This document shows positions 27,250-36,073 of a stretch of DNA of 64,000 nucleotides, one piece after another. Under the pieces are notes generated by a model that was given only the letters and a program-made list of their open reading frames with translations, did not search any database and was not told the origin of the DNA. Numbering within the stretch: position 1 is the first letter of the stretch; every line of letters begins with the position of its first letter. Source of the stretch: Sphingobacterium micropteri (GTDB lineage Bacteria > Bacteroidota > Bacteroidia > Sphingobacteriales > Sphingobacteriaceae); the NCBI RefSeq assembly GCF_014692515.1, contig NZ_JACOIK010000008.1, forward strand, positions 227,464-291,463. Reading direction: 5' to 3'. The position numbers and the translations under genes are program-made.

Positions 27250-28047
27250 TCAGGATTCTTCAGCCCCACCATAGATATGGTCCAACATGCGGTATAACTT
27301 CGGATGATCCTCTTGTAGCAAGGCAGGCTTTTTGAAGAAATATTCGGATACAACAGCAAAAAACTCTGCTTCATTGGTGCCCGCATACTCCCGAATATCT
27401 GATTCTCCCGTGCGGATCTCGCGAATGGTTTTATGCATCTCTTTGACCCAAGGCTCTATCAATGATTTCGGGATAAGATACTCCGGAATGCCATCCACCT
27501 CACCATCGGCCTTATCGATGAGGTGTACAAACTCATGGATGGCAGTATTGTCAGCAGACATGTTTAAGAAACCGTTTCGCAATGCCTGCTGTGATAGGAT
27601 CATCTTACTGCTGAGGGCACCCGAACCGACCATCCCCGCGACATTTCTCCCTTCGCTCGCTATACTGAAACGCTCATCAAAATAATCAGGATACACCAGT
27701 ACTTCGGTGAGATTGCGGTAGACCCATAGTTTGAAATGAAAAAGCGGGATAGTAGCACTTGCCGCAATAAGTACTTTATCCTCATCGGTAACCACCGCAC
27801 CTTTTTCTGCCGATATCTTGGTATGTTCCAAAAAGTAGCGTACCCTTGTCAAGAACGTCTGCTGTTCATCCGTTGGCAGATGACGATAAAACCGAACTTG
27901 CTTCTCGAGGATCTCTCCCATCAGCTCGTCCGTGAAGGCAGCAGGTACTGGAATTTTCTTCGTACCGCCATACCTAAAAATGTACACAACAAGCACAATG
28001 GCAAAAAGCACGAGGCCAGCGACAATGAAATAGGACGAGTCATTCAT
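27250..28047 (-). CDS. MtfA-like (M90) zinc-dependent peptidase
   Basis: A 265-aa protein with one N-terminal membrane anchor (about 6-24) and an MtfA domain. Zinc ligands His171 and His175 with catalytic Glu172 lie in HEFVHLID, and a third ligand is expected in NEAEFFAVVSEYFF (about 225-238). MtfA in enterobacteria is a soluble aminopeptidase acting on the Mlc/PtsG system; this membrane-anchored form is common in Bacteroidota and its substrate is unknown. It converges with the TonB receptor with 27 bp between stops. Confidence 0.85.
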   Translation of the reverse strand: MNDSSYFIVAGLVLFAIVLVVYIFRYGGTKKIPVPAAFTDELMGEILEKQVRFYRHLPTDEQQTFLTRVRYFLEHTKISAEKGAVVTDEDKVLIAASATIPLFHFKLWVYRNLTEVLVYPDYFDERFSIASEGRNVAGMVGSGALSSKMILSQQALRNGFLNMSADNTAIHEFVHLIDKADGEVDGIPEYLIPKSLIEPWVKEMHKTIREIRTGESDIREYAGTNEAEFFAVVSEYFFKKPALLQEDHPKLYRMLDHIYGGAEES

Positions 28048-28119
28048 GAAGCATATATATTTTTATTGCAAAACACATAAATATATAAAGTTATTTTGTA
28101 TTCAGTCCACCCCAATTAA

Positions 28120-28454
28120 GAATGGATCAGTAGAATCCCAAATACATTCTTGGAATATTTCTCGTTTCTTAAAGATGCTTATTTGATCAATTTTGTTCCC
28201 ATATTCAATCATTCGCTAAAAGTTCAGGCGCGTAACCCTAAAAAGATTTATGTAATAGACATAGGGCTCTACACGGAAAGCTCGGTATCTCTAAGTGATA
28301 ACACCGGAAGACAGTTGGAAAAAAAGATCGAGGAGAATGTGATTTTATTGCTATGGAAAAAAATAATGTACAAGAAGCGATTCAAGTATGTCTTTCCATA
28401 AACGACGAAAATTTTGACCGGGAATATAACGTACAGCGATTTATGGCCTTTTAA
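28120..28454 (+). pseudogene. Decayed 3' end of a DUF4143-type ATPase gene
   Basis: The frame from about 28120 encodes FLEYFSFLKDAYLINFVP, NHSLKVQARNPKKIYVIDIG and GRQLEKKIEENV, which matches the C-terminal region of the AAA ATPases with DUF4143. At about 28353 the homology passes to another frame (IQVCLSINDENFDREY), the usual extreme C-terminus, ending at 28454. The ATPase core is missing upstream. It is therefore a relic with a 5' truncation plus an internal deletion or frameshift. The apparent 83-aa frame from a TTG at 28150 is not a real gene. Confidence 0.7.
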
Positions 28455-28511
28455 ACAAAGTAACTTCGGACGTTTAAACAAAATGACTTTTTTATAGCGT
28501 GCCTACCTTTG
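28450..28511 (+). promoter_or_regulatory. AraC-type direct-repeat operator and -7 element before the SDR gene
   Basis: Two 17-bp direct repeats start at 28450 and 28473 (TTTAAACAAAGTAACTT and TTTAAACAAAATGACTT, 15 of 17 identical, period 23 bp). TACCTTTG at 28504-28511 is an exact TAnnTTTG -7, 31 bp before the ATG. No -33 consensus is present. That fits a promoter needing an activator bound to the repeats; the AraC gene at 29568 is the obvious candidate. Confidence 0.6.
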
Positions 28512-28541
28512 TTCCATCAATAATCATAAAAAATTAAAGAG

Positions 28542-29537
28542 ATGAAACAGCATAATTATCAGGGAGCATTACAACAACCGATCGGTTCCGGCTTCCACGC
28601 AAAATCAACTTCAACAGAAGTCATCAAAGGAATTGATCTGACAGGGAAAATCGCTATTGTAACTGGAGGCAATACCGGTATCGGTCTGGAAACGACCAAA
28701 ACATTAGCACAGGCAGGCGCAACCGTGGTCGTTCCGGCAAGGGATGTAGAAAAGGCCAAACGTAATCTGGAAGGGATTGCAAATACGGAAATAGAAAAAA
28801 TGGACTTGATGAATCCAGCTTCTATCGACGCATTTGCCGAAAAATTTAACGCTTCCGGCAGGCCACTTCATATGCTCATCAACAACGCCGGTATCATGTG
28901 GGTACCGCTACGCCGGGACAATCGTGGTTTCGAATCGCAACTGGCAACTAATTATCTAGCACAGTTTCAATTGACCGCAAGACTTTTGGCTGCACTTAAA
29001 AAGGCCAATGGCGCAAGGGTCATCAACGTATCTTCAGGCGGCCATCAGTTTGCTGATTTTGATTTTGACGACCCAAATTTTGAACATCGGACATACGAAA
29101 CACTACTTGGCTATGGACAGTCAAAAACAGCTGTCAACTTGTTTTCGCTTGAACTGGACAATCGTGCAAAAAAGCATCGTATCCGCACTTATTCATTATG
29201 TCCCGGTTCAGTAGGCGGAACGGAATTATCCAGAGAGGCCCCTGTGGATCTGTTCCAGAAATTAGGGTACAGCGATGCAGAAGGAAATATCTTGCCTGAA
29301 GTTGCGGCTTCGCTAAAAACCATTCCGCAAGGTGCTGCCACTACGTTGTGGTGTGCCACAAGTCCGATGCTAAATAAAATTGGCGGGCTATATTGTGAAA
29401 ATGTAGAAGTAGCCCGTTTAAGCGAAGATACATCACTTATCGGCGGTGTAAAACCCTATTCGTTGGACGAAGCAAACGCAAAACGTTTGTGGGTATGGAC
29501 TGAAAAAGCTACGGGGGTATTTTTCGATTTTGATTGA
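28542..29537 (+). CDS. Short-chain dehydrogenase/reductase
   Basis: A 331-aa classical-type SDR. The cofactor motif is TGGNTGIG (about 39-46), NNAG is near 112, Ser is in INVSSGG, and the catalytic YGQSK supplies Tyr and Lys. The N-terminal extension of about 30 residues before the Rossmann fold and the C-terminal ENVEVARLSEDTS segment match the WW-domain-oxidoreductase/retinol-dehydrogenase-like SDRs common in bacteria. The substrate is unknown. The AraC gene follows after 30 bp in the same direction, suggesting local control. Confidence 0.85.
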   Translation: MKQHNYQGALQQPIGSGFHAKSTSTEVIKGIDLTGKIAIVTGGNTGIGLETTKTLAQAGATVVVPARDVEKAKRNLEGIANTEIEKMDLMNPASIDAFAEKFNASGRPLHMLINNAGIMWVPLRRDNRGFESQLATNYLAQFQLTARLLAALKKANGARVINVSSGGHQFADFDFDDPNFEHRTYETLLGYGQSKTAVNLFSLELDNRAKKHRIRTYSLCPGSVGGTELSREAPVDLFQKLGYSDAEGNILPEVAASLKTIPQGAATTLWCATSPMLNKIGGLYCENVEVARLSEDTSLIGGVKPYSLDEANAKRLWVWTEKATGVFFDFD

Positions 29538-29567
29538 TATTTGTAATTTTACAACCACACAAACAAT

Positions 29568-30386
29568 ATGGACTATCACGTAAATTATATCAGTCCCGAC
29601 ATCAAACTTTCCAGTTATGAGGGAAAACTGTTTAGAACGGAAGCGGCGTTTGATGACCATTTGCTTGTGTGGTTGATTTCCGGCCAAACAAAAATTGTAC
29701 AGGCGCACGAAAACCTTACTTTCGAGCCGGGTAGCGTTTTTTTAATTTACAGGAACCAGTTGGCGACTATTATCAATACACCAAAAGATGGATTGCCACA
29801 CAAGGCCGTTGCCATGCATCTGTCTACCGAAAGACTCAGAAACTATTATGCCGGGAAAGAGATAGGAGTAACATCAGCTCCGGCGCGCGCAGTACGTTTT
29901 CTCCAACATCCTTTATTACAAAGTTGCCTGGCATCACTGATACCCTATTTTGAGATGCAGGATAACTTCCCGAAGGACATTGCTTCGCTGAAAATTACGG
30001 AAGCAATCAGTATCCTGCGGATAATTGATACGGACATCGACGGTGTGCTGGCAAATTTTGACGACCCGTATAAGGTGAACTTAATCAGCTTTATGGAAAA
30101 GAACTATATGTTCAATATGCCTTTGGAGAAGTTTAGTTATTTAACAGGTAGAAGCCTTACCACATTCAAGCGCGATTTTGCAAAAGCCTTTAACACCACC
30201 CCACAACGGTGGCTCACCCAAAAACGATTAGAACTGGCACATTATCAACTTTCCGAGGGAAAAAGTAAACCTAGGGATGTTTGTTACGAAACAGGGTTTG
30301 AAAATCTATCGCATTTTTCATTTGCTTTCAAGAAACAATTTGGATATGCCCCGACGGCGTTGCTTGTTCAACGGAAAGGTCGTTGA
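29568..30386 (+). CDS. AraC-family transcriptional regulator
   Basis: A 272-aa regulator with an N-terminal cupin-like sensor domain (about 15-110) and a C-terminal double HTH (about 170-268). Signature stretches are LTGRSLTTFKRDFAKAFNT and CYETGFENLSHFSFAFKKQFGYAPT. Its 3' end overlaps the convergent secreted-protein gene by 59 bp. It probably regulates the SDR gene just upstream through the 23-bp-spaced direct repeats at 28450-28489. Confidence 0.88.
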   Translation: MDYHVNYISPDIKLSSYEGKLFRTEAAFDDHLLVWLISGQTKIVQAHENLTFEPGSVFLIYRNQLATIINTPKDGLPHKAVAMHLSTERLRNYYAGKEIGVTSAPARAVRFLQHPLLQSCLASLIPYFEMQDNFPKDIASLKITEAISILRIIDTDIDGVLANFDDPYKVNLISFMEKNYMFNMPLEKFSYLTGRSLTTFKRDFAKAFNTTPQRWLTQKRLELAHYQLSEGKSKPRDVCYETGFENLSHFSFAFKKQFGYAPTALLVQRKGR

Positions 30387-31065
30387 TAATTTCAGTATGA
30401 TCCTCTTGTGCCTCCCATTGCGCTAACATTTCCTTAAGAACCCGATATTCCTGCGAATATGCGCCATCAGGAACATCGAATCTATCTTTGAACTCTGTAA
30501 AGCTCCTCCATGCCTCTTTGCTGCCAGATAGGGCTGCAACAAATAACTGGTTGGCAATTTTCATCTTGCTTTCATCAAAACCACAGCCCGCACTTCTATA
30601 AGTTTCAAGAACTTCTTTAATTTCCGCTGCGCTATATTTTCTTATACCGCTGTTAACCGACTTTTTACGGTTAACTTTATTATCCGTAAAATAAATCTTT
30701 TCTGTTGTCCAGACAGTTTCTTCAAATTCAAAATTATCCGCTATGGGCAATGGATAAAGCTCCTGTACAAACAGCGTGTCGTTGTGGGACGTTAAACGAC
30801 ATACGGTAGTGGCATCCCAGAAATCAATAACCTTATTTTCCCCGCACACCGCAAGTACAAATTCCGAATAAGTGGGATGAGCGTCATCTGTATTTTTATA
30901 TCCACATACCGCTATCGCTCGATCGTTGGAAAAACTGAACACAGCTTCTGCGTTTACGTCCGTGAATTGATTTACAGGGCATCCGCATTCGGTATTATTT
31001 GCTTGTGCATATAGCGTAGTAGATAAGATAATAGAAAACAAAGCGAGTAAAAAAGTCTTTTCCAT
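30328..31065 (-). CDS. Secreted protein of unknown function
   Basis: A 245-aa protein starting at MEKTFLLALF (31065; an upstream ATG at 31098 gives an unlikely extension). The signal peptide ends at LYAQA. The mature part has four or more Cys (ECGCPV, VCGYK, VCGEN, TVCR, GCGFD) and so may be disulfide-bonded. I do not recognise the family. Its last 59 bp overlap the end of the AraC gene on the opposite strand, an unusual 3' overlap that may reflect a deletion or frame extension at its C-terminus. Confidence 0.65.
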   Translation of the reverse strand: MEKTFLLALFSIILSTTLYAQANNTECGCPVNQFTDVNAEAVFSFSNDRAIAVCGYKNTDDAHPTYSEFVLAVCGENKVIDFWDATTVCRLTSHNDTLFVQELYPLPIADNFEFEETVWTTEKIYFTDNKVNRKKSVNSGIRKYSAAEIKEVLETYRSAGCGFDESKMKIANQLFVAALSGSKEAWRSFTEFKDRFDVPDGAYSQEYRVLKEMLAQWEAQEDHTEIINDLSVEQATPSGHIQIVS

Positions 31066-31223
31066 TTGTATTTCTTTTAATGAATCCGATATGTACACCC
31101 CAATATTTATACCAATCTAATTGAATTGTTACGCAATCATTTTGGATGTGGTCGACACCGTAAATGTTATCCGTAAAACCCCTGTTTTCGTGGATTGCTC
31201 ACGCCATCTTTTTTACGGAACTT

Positions 31224-31244
31224 TAAATTTGTTGATATAGGAGG
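31224..31244 (+). promoter_or_regulatory. -7 element and strong Shine-Dalgarno of the lipoprotein gene
   Basis: TAAATTTG (31224-31231) matches TAnnTTTG. AGGAGG (31239-31244) lies 5 nt before the ATG at 31250. Such a full Shine-Dalgarno is rare in this window, being otherwise seen mainly before the small cassette genes and the gene starting at 59520. Confidence 0.55.
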
Positions 31245-31249
31245 TTGAC

Positions 31250-31912
31250 ATGATAAAGAAAAATTGGACAAAACGAATAGCTTGCGTGATGATAGGATGT
31301 TATGGATTCATGCTTATTGCCGCCTGCTCAAAAGGCACTTCAGATGATCTCCCCTCAGAAAATGGGTTCAACAGCAAAATGAATGGCAAGGCTTACGTAG
31401 GGAAGACAAAGTCGACTTTGTACCTCGGGGGCTACGAATCGCTTCCTGCTGTGGAAGGCTCAGGCTCGTTTAACATCGACAAGATCAGTGGTGACAGTTC
31501 TACACTCGCACTCGTCGTTGAACTTAATTCCGGAGATGGTTTCACCTTTGGCATTCCCGGCAAACAGGATGGTATGTCTTGGCAAACGAATTTTCCGAAT
31601 GCTTCATGTTTAATTAAAGCTAACGGTGAAATTGATGCAAAGATGATAACAGCTGGCAAAGAAATTACTTGGGACGGACATCTGTTTGATGACAAACTTA
31701 TGTTGGACATAAGGGTGAAGTACCTTGAAAATGAGGACGAAATAACAGCCGGGTCAATTTTGGCTACACGGCTGGAATTAGCCAGTGAAGGCAGCGGTGA
31801 ATCCACTGGAAACGGAAACGGTTGCAAAAATATCGTTTGGGAGTCTCGTGCGGTTTTCAATATGTACAGTGGAGGCGTCGATCTTATTCGTGTACCTGTA
31901 TGTTATCCATGA
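31250..31912 (+). CDS. Lipoprotein of unknown function
   Basis: A 220-aa lipoprotein with lipobox LIAAC (Cys26) followed by SKGTSDD. The mature part is beta-rich (NSKMNGKAYVGKTKSTLYLG, then GEIDAKMITAGKEITWDG) and resembles the many small Bacteroidota lipoproteins with a single beta-sandwich. The family is not recognised. The start is fixed by AGGAGG 5 nt upstream. It appears to be monocistronic; 195 bp separate it from terC. Confidence 0.72.
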   Translation: MIKKNWTKRIACVMIGCYGFMLIAACSKGTSDDLPSENGFNSKMNGKAYVGKTKSTLYLGGYESLPAVEGSGSFNIDKISGDSSTLALVVELNSGDGFTFGIPGKQDGMSWQTNFPNASCLIKANGEIDAKMITAGKEITWDGHLFDDKLMLDIRVKYLENEDEITAGSILATRLELASEGSGESTGNGNGCKNIVWESRAVFNMYSGGVDLIRVPVCYP

Positions 31913-32107
31913 TGTTATGGGGAAAGAGCTTCATATCTTCCAATGTAGGGAATGGGTATGAATCTTCGTGAAAAAATCTTTCGTCCGCCAGGAACACTTC
32001 TTCCATGCGCGAAATATAAAAGATCAGCAATTTTTATATTTATTGTCACGCATTAAACTTTTTTGGGTGGTTATTTGTATTATTACAATAGATTACAATC
32101 ACACATT

Positions 32108-32869
32108 ATGGAATGGATTACCGACCCTCAAATATGGATTTCGTTTTTAACGCTGACATTATTGGAGATCGTATTGGGTATAGATAATATTGTATTTATC
32201 TCTATACAGAGCGGTAAACTCCCCTTAGAACAACAAAAAAAAGCGAGACAGCTTGGTTTGCTGCTCGCCTTGGTTATGCGCGTTGGTTTATTATTCTCTA
32301 TCAAATGGATTATGGGCCTAACCGAACCATTCCTTCATCTGGGCGATACATTTCATATAGAAAATCCTTCCTGGTATCGATACCTTACCTTATCCGGTCG
32401 AGACTTGATCTTATTTTTTGGCGGTCTATTCCTGATTTATAAAGCAACAACAGAGATCCATCATAAAGTAGAAGGACATGTCGAGGCAGCTGCCAGCCGA
32501 AATAGGCCCATTACCTTTCGGAGCGTCATTATACAAATTATTATTCTCGATTTAGTCTTCTCACTTGATTCGGTCATCACAGCCGTCGGAATGGTAGATC
32601 AAATCGGCGTTATGATAGCAGCGGTCATTGTAGCGGTTGTTATCATGTTGCTTTCTGCTTCAACCATATCCAAATTTGTCAACGATTACCCATCCGTCAA
32701 AATGCTTGCATTGGCCTTTCTGCTACTTATCGGCGTTTCGTTAACAGCTGAGGCGTTTGACCAACATATTCCGAAAGGGTATATTTACTTCGCTATGGCT
32801 TTCTCAGTTCTGGTTGAGTTTCTTAATATCCGGGCAGAGAAAAAAGAACTGCAAAAACTGAAAGAGTGA
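32108..32869 (+). CDS. TerC-family integral membrane protein
   Basis: A 253-aa TerC-family membrane protein with about seven spans. LLEIVLGIDNIVFISI and IILDLVFSLDSVITAVGM are the two inverted repeats, with the conserved acidic residues (Glu and Asp in E-LGIDN; Asp in D--FSLDS) inside the membrane. Recent work links the family to manganese export and metalation of secreted proteins, and older work to tellurite resistance. The in-frame extension to 32063 lacks a proper start, so I chose ATG 32108. A decayed copy of the last 50 codons lies at 37285. Confidence 0.9.
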   Translation: MEWITDPQIWISFLTLTLLEIVLGIDNIVFISIQSGKLPLEQQKKARQLGLLLALVMRVGLLFSIKWIMGLTEPFLHLGDTFHIENPSWYRYLTLSGRDLILFFGGLFLIYKATTEIHHKVEGHVEAAASRNRPITFRSVIIQIIILDLVFSLDSVITAVGMVDQIGVMIAAVIVAVVIMLLSASTISKFVNDYPSVKMLALAFLLLIGVSLTAEAFDQHIPKGYIYFAMAFSVLVEFLNIRAEKKELQKLKE

Positions 32870-32990
32870 GCATAAAATTGGCATAGGCTATAAATGGTTG
32901 AGCCGTATATCGAGATGAAAGAGGCTTCACTTCCGTGATTTAGTTGTAAAATACCGGTTTTTGGGGATAACGAAAATTGGATCGACCCTA

Positions 32991-32998
32991 TATATTTG
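32991..32998 (+). promoter_or_regulatory. -7 element of the beta-repeat protein operon
   Basis: TATATTTG matches TAnnTTTG, 28 bp before the ATG at 33026. The flanking sequence GATGATAAAAGGCTTAT just upstream of the ATG recurs in the debris at 37743, but the -7 element does not. Confidence 0.5.
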
Positions 32999-33025
32999 TA
33001 AGGTACACACGATGATAAAAGGCTT

Positions 33026-34540
33026 ATGAAAAAAGTTCATTTTGATGATATAAAGCATCTTATTCCAGAAAACTGTCCGTACAATCATGAAGATTTCCGA
33101 TCACCTATATTGTATGCAGAGGGAAACCAAACATGGACCGAACCAACGGATCTAGATGAAATTTATGGCATGGACGACACTGAAGACTTCTACCCTTTCG
33201 TCCTTATCAATGGCGATTTGACCGCTTCGCAGATTTTCAATGAAGAAACGGACGGTTCTACGGGTCTCCTTGTACTGGGTAACCTTCGTGCCGAGAATAT
33301 CGTGGTTGGCGGACAAGGTATATATGTTACGGGAGATATGACTGTTAACGGGCTATATTGGGGAGATTATAACCATGGCGAATTGATTGTAGAAGGATAC
33401 ATCCGGGCACGCGCGTTTATCAATACAGATTACGGTGTCGACTTCACACGTTTTAGATCAAAAGACCGCATGCAGATCGATCATTTCCTTTGGGATGAAG
33501 CAGGTGATTATGATGATGTGGATCGGTTAAAAACCTTTCTTAAGCCGGCGTTCATCCTGAACGACATGGAATTAATCGAGGAAGAAATGTATTCCTGGAA
33601 AGAGTGGATCAATGATGCCAAACTATTTGAAGCATTGCGAGAAAACATGTCTCTGCTATTGCCGTTGTCCGAAATCCAGATTCCCGGTCCAGATTATCCA
33701 TTCCTGTTTGCAGACGAACGTATTTCAGCAGAAAATTTAAATCGGCTTACCGATAAAAAATTATTTGTATTGGAGGCTCCGCAAGATGGATCGGAACTAA
33801 ATTTTGAATACTGGCAGGACGACGTTTTCAAACGTATTTCCTACGTGGAAGGAAAACCTATGTCGCCCGTTGCCTATTTTCAGCACAACGAAGATTACGC
33901 CTGTATGGTGTATTATGGATATGAACCCAGCCTGTTAGATAAATTTGGTGGTAAAAAAAAATACGAACTGGCTATCTCCTACAGACCTACTTTGGACGAT
34001 CAACAACAATGGATTAAATTAGATCAGCGTGCTCCTAAAATTTACCACGACTTTCTGGAGGCGCAATGGAAGAATCTTCTCCATGAGCTCTCGGAAATGC
34101 TTTACGTCCAGAAGCAATACGATAGCATCGTGACACTCCAACGGTTTGATGAAATCATGTCTCTGCCGATAGTTCAATATACAGGCAAAAAATATTATAG
34201 CGAGGCCGACGACAGTTACATACCATTTCGTGGCGTCGAGTGGCAGTTCAGGAACGCTTCTACCGCGAAAGAGAAAGAAGCCCGTATAACCATTGCAAAA
34301 TTTATTGGCGAGGATGATGAAGGAGAAGACCTCTATGAGTTTTACCACTTTCAAAAGGAAATGACCGGAGAAAATGATAGTGCGCGCGTTGTGCTGTATA
34401 CGCAAGATGAAAACGATTTTTCGTCAGACATTTATGAGCTTACCGTATCCGAGCTTGCTAAATTCAAAAAAGCACTTCAGCATTTCGAGCTGCTGGACAA
34501 ACATATTGAAAAAAAGAACGAAGGTGTCCGGAAATTTTAG
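33026..34540 (+). CDS. Beta-repeat (polymer-forming-like) protein, first of a pair
   Basis: A 504-aa protein, no signal peptide, acidic. Residues about 54-135 form a repeated beta pattern: FVLINGDLTASQIF, GLLVLGNLRAENIVVGGQG, YVTGDMTVNGLYWGDYNHGE, LIVEGYIRARAFI. Such G-D/N-L steps are seen in bactofilin-like and other right-handed beta-helical proteins. The rest (about 160-504) is mixed and not recognised. The next gene carries the same domain near its middle, so the two proteins may co-assemble. The operon has its own -7 element. The function is unknown; a cytosolic scaffold or an immunity-type role are both guesses. Confidence 0.72.
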   Translation: MKKVHFDDIKHLIPENCPYNHEDFRSPILYAEGNQTWTEPTDLDEIYGMDDTEDFYPFVLINGDLTASQIFNEETDGSTGLLVLGNLRAENIVVGGQGIYVTGDMTVNGLYWGDYNHGELIVEGYIRARAFINTDYGVDFTRFRSKDRMQIDHFLWDEAGDYDDVDRLKTFLKPAFILNDMELIEEEMYSWKEWINDAKLFEALRENMSLLLPLSEIQIPGPDYPFLFADERISAENLNRLTDKKLFVLEAPQDGSELNFEYWQDDVFKRISYVEGKPMSPVAYFQHNEDYACMVYYGYEPSLLDKFGGKKKYELAISYRPTLDDQQQWIKLDQRAPKIYHDFLEAQWKNLLHELSEMLYVQKQYDSIVTLQRFDEIMSLPIVQYTGKKYYSEADDSYIPFRGVEWQFRNASTAKEKEARITIAKFIGEDDEGEDLYEFYHFQKEMTGENDSARVVLYTQDENDFSSDIYELTVSELAKFKKALQHFELLDKHIEKKNEGVRKF

Positions 34541-34553
34541 GAGAGAAAGTTAT

Positions 34554-35924
34554 ATGAATCCTAGAGAATACATTGAAAAAGCATTGGATCTCCAATTTGG
34601 AGATGATCAACAGAAAGTATCGGCCAAACAGCTTTACCAACAAGCTATTCAGGCTTGTAGATCAGAAGACGACAACTTTGAGCACCTGTACGCCCATTAC
34701 GAACTCATGCGCATGCATGCCGACGAAGATACTGAACAAGCAGCCGCGTACGCCAGAAAATGTCTGAAAATCTTAGATTCCGCTATCCAAAGTGGAGCGA
34801 TCATGCATTTCAGCGAGCAAGGACAGTTTCAAGAGGAGGTCATCCGATATGCCACCAACAGTATAGCTTGGCATACCTGTTTGAAAACCGACAACCGGCA
34901 AGATCTCCAAGAGGCCCTTGAACTGCTGTCGCTAGGCGAAAACTATGTCGATGCTCCCGAACACAGCTATCTACTAGATACAAAAGTCCGATTATTGCTC
35001 AAACTTGACCGTAAAGAGGAAGCCTATCAAATCACCCGCTCCTGCCTAATTAATGATCCTTACGTGACCTACTTTGACGACATCCTTGCAGATGACGATT
35101 ACCAGCAGTGGAAAAAAGAATTTGAGCGCGGTCAACATGTCGTGTTTAATGACGAGGAAAAGCAGTTTTTACAGAAAGCAGAAGCTATCTCCCATAAGAT
35201 CCGAGAAGGCCTTGCGGAGGCTCAAGCAAGTAGAGAAAACCGCGCCGAACATGTGCCGGCCAAGAATGTCATCGGCAGAGTCGATGCGACGGAAAAATAT
35301 GGTCTTCCCGACTATCTCCCGGCGGATTCGACTTATCTTCTTTTTCTTGGCGACCTGCACGTACAAGGCCCGTTAACCATGGAATGGGTATTTCGGCAAG
35401 CCGATGAGCTTGAAGGTCCAAAAAATATATACGGCATTATTGTCGACGGGGATCTGTTAGTTAACGGAGATATCCTTGATGAGAACTATTTGCATCTGTA
35501 CGTACTAGGCAACCTCCAATGTGACTATTTTCATTCCTACAACGGACAACAAATAATTAAAGGCGATGCCCATATCCACCATGGCATATATGGGCAGTAT
35601 AACGATGGCCAATTGGATATTTACGGAAAGCTCCATACGCCTTATATTCTGGTAGATGACCACAATATGCCTAGCAGCGCAGAAGGGAATTTTGTGCATA
35701 TGCAGGTAAGCGATCATGCTTCGCGATATGAGGTGACGGTGGGCATCCATCCAAATAAAGAGTGGCCATGGATATGGGAATATTTTGAAGATTCCCAGAA
35801 ACTGTTCGCGCCTGATTTTTGGACGGAACAAGATACTTTTTCCGTTGATCGATTTCTGGCGTACATTAAGAAAGGAAAAAACCCGTTTGTTAGTCCTACG
35901 GACAAACAGCTGAAACAGCAATGA
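34554..35924 (+). CDS. Helical-repeat plus beta-repeat protein, second of a pair
   Basis: A 456-aa protein. The AGGAGAG at 34538-34544 overlaps the upstream stop and sets the ATG at 34554; an in-frame extension back to 34374 lies inside the upstream gene. Residues about 1-200 look like TPR-type helices (KQLYQQAIQACRSEDDNFEH, YARKCLKILDSAIQSG). Residues about 285-385 repeat the beta domain of the upstream protein: IIVDGDLLVNGDIL, LYVLGNLQCDYFHSYNGQQ, IKGDAHIHHGIYGQYNDGQ, LDIYGKLHTPYI. The two genes are translationally coupled (13 bp). Confidence 0.72.
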   Translation: MNPREYIEKALDLQFGDDQQKVSAKQLYQQAIQACRSEDDNFEHLYAHYELMRMHADEDTEQAAAYARKCLKILDSAIQSGAIMHFSEQGQFQEEVIRYATNSIAWHTCLKTDNRQDLQEALELLSLGENYVDAPEHSYLLDTKVRLLLKLDRKEEAYQITRSCLINDPYVTYFDDILADDDYQQWKKEFERGQHVVFNDEEKQFLQKAEAISHKIREGLAEAQASRENRAEHVPAKNVIGRVDATEKYGLPDYLPADSTYLLFLGDLHVQGPLTMEWVFRQADELEGPKNIYGIIVDGDLLVNGDILDENYLHLYVLGNLQCDYFHSYNGQQIIKGDAHIHHGIYGQYNDGQLDIYGKLHTPYILVDDHNMPSSAEGNFVHMQVSDHASRYEVTVGIHPNKEWPWIWEYFEDSQKLFAPDFWTEQDTFSVDRFLAYIKKGKNPFVSPTDKQLKQQ

Positions 35925-36073
35925 GCTACAATAACCGTATAAGTACTTGATTTACTTTTTCGAGATTCAGGTTCTCTTTTGACCATAAATCGACAATATC
36001 GGACATCCAAACAGGTAAATTTGGGAAGAAGTCCAGCAATACAATATTGTCGTCTGGTTTTAAGTATTAAGCT

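Noticed and set aside
28150..28401. Intact 83-aa gene
   Set aside because: It starts at a TTG inside a DUF4143-like segment and continues in another frame after a shift, so it is a relic.
34374..34553. N-terminal extension of the second beta-repeat protein
   Set aside because: It overlaps the upstream gene in another frame, and AGGAGAG just before 34554 marks the real start.
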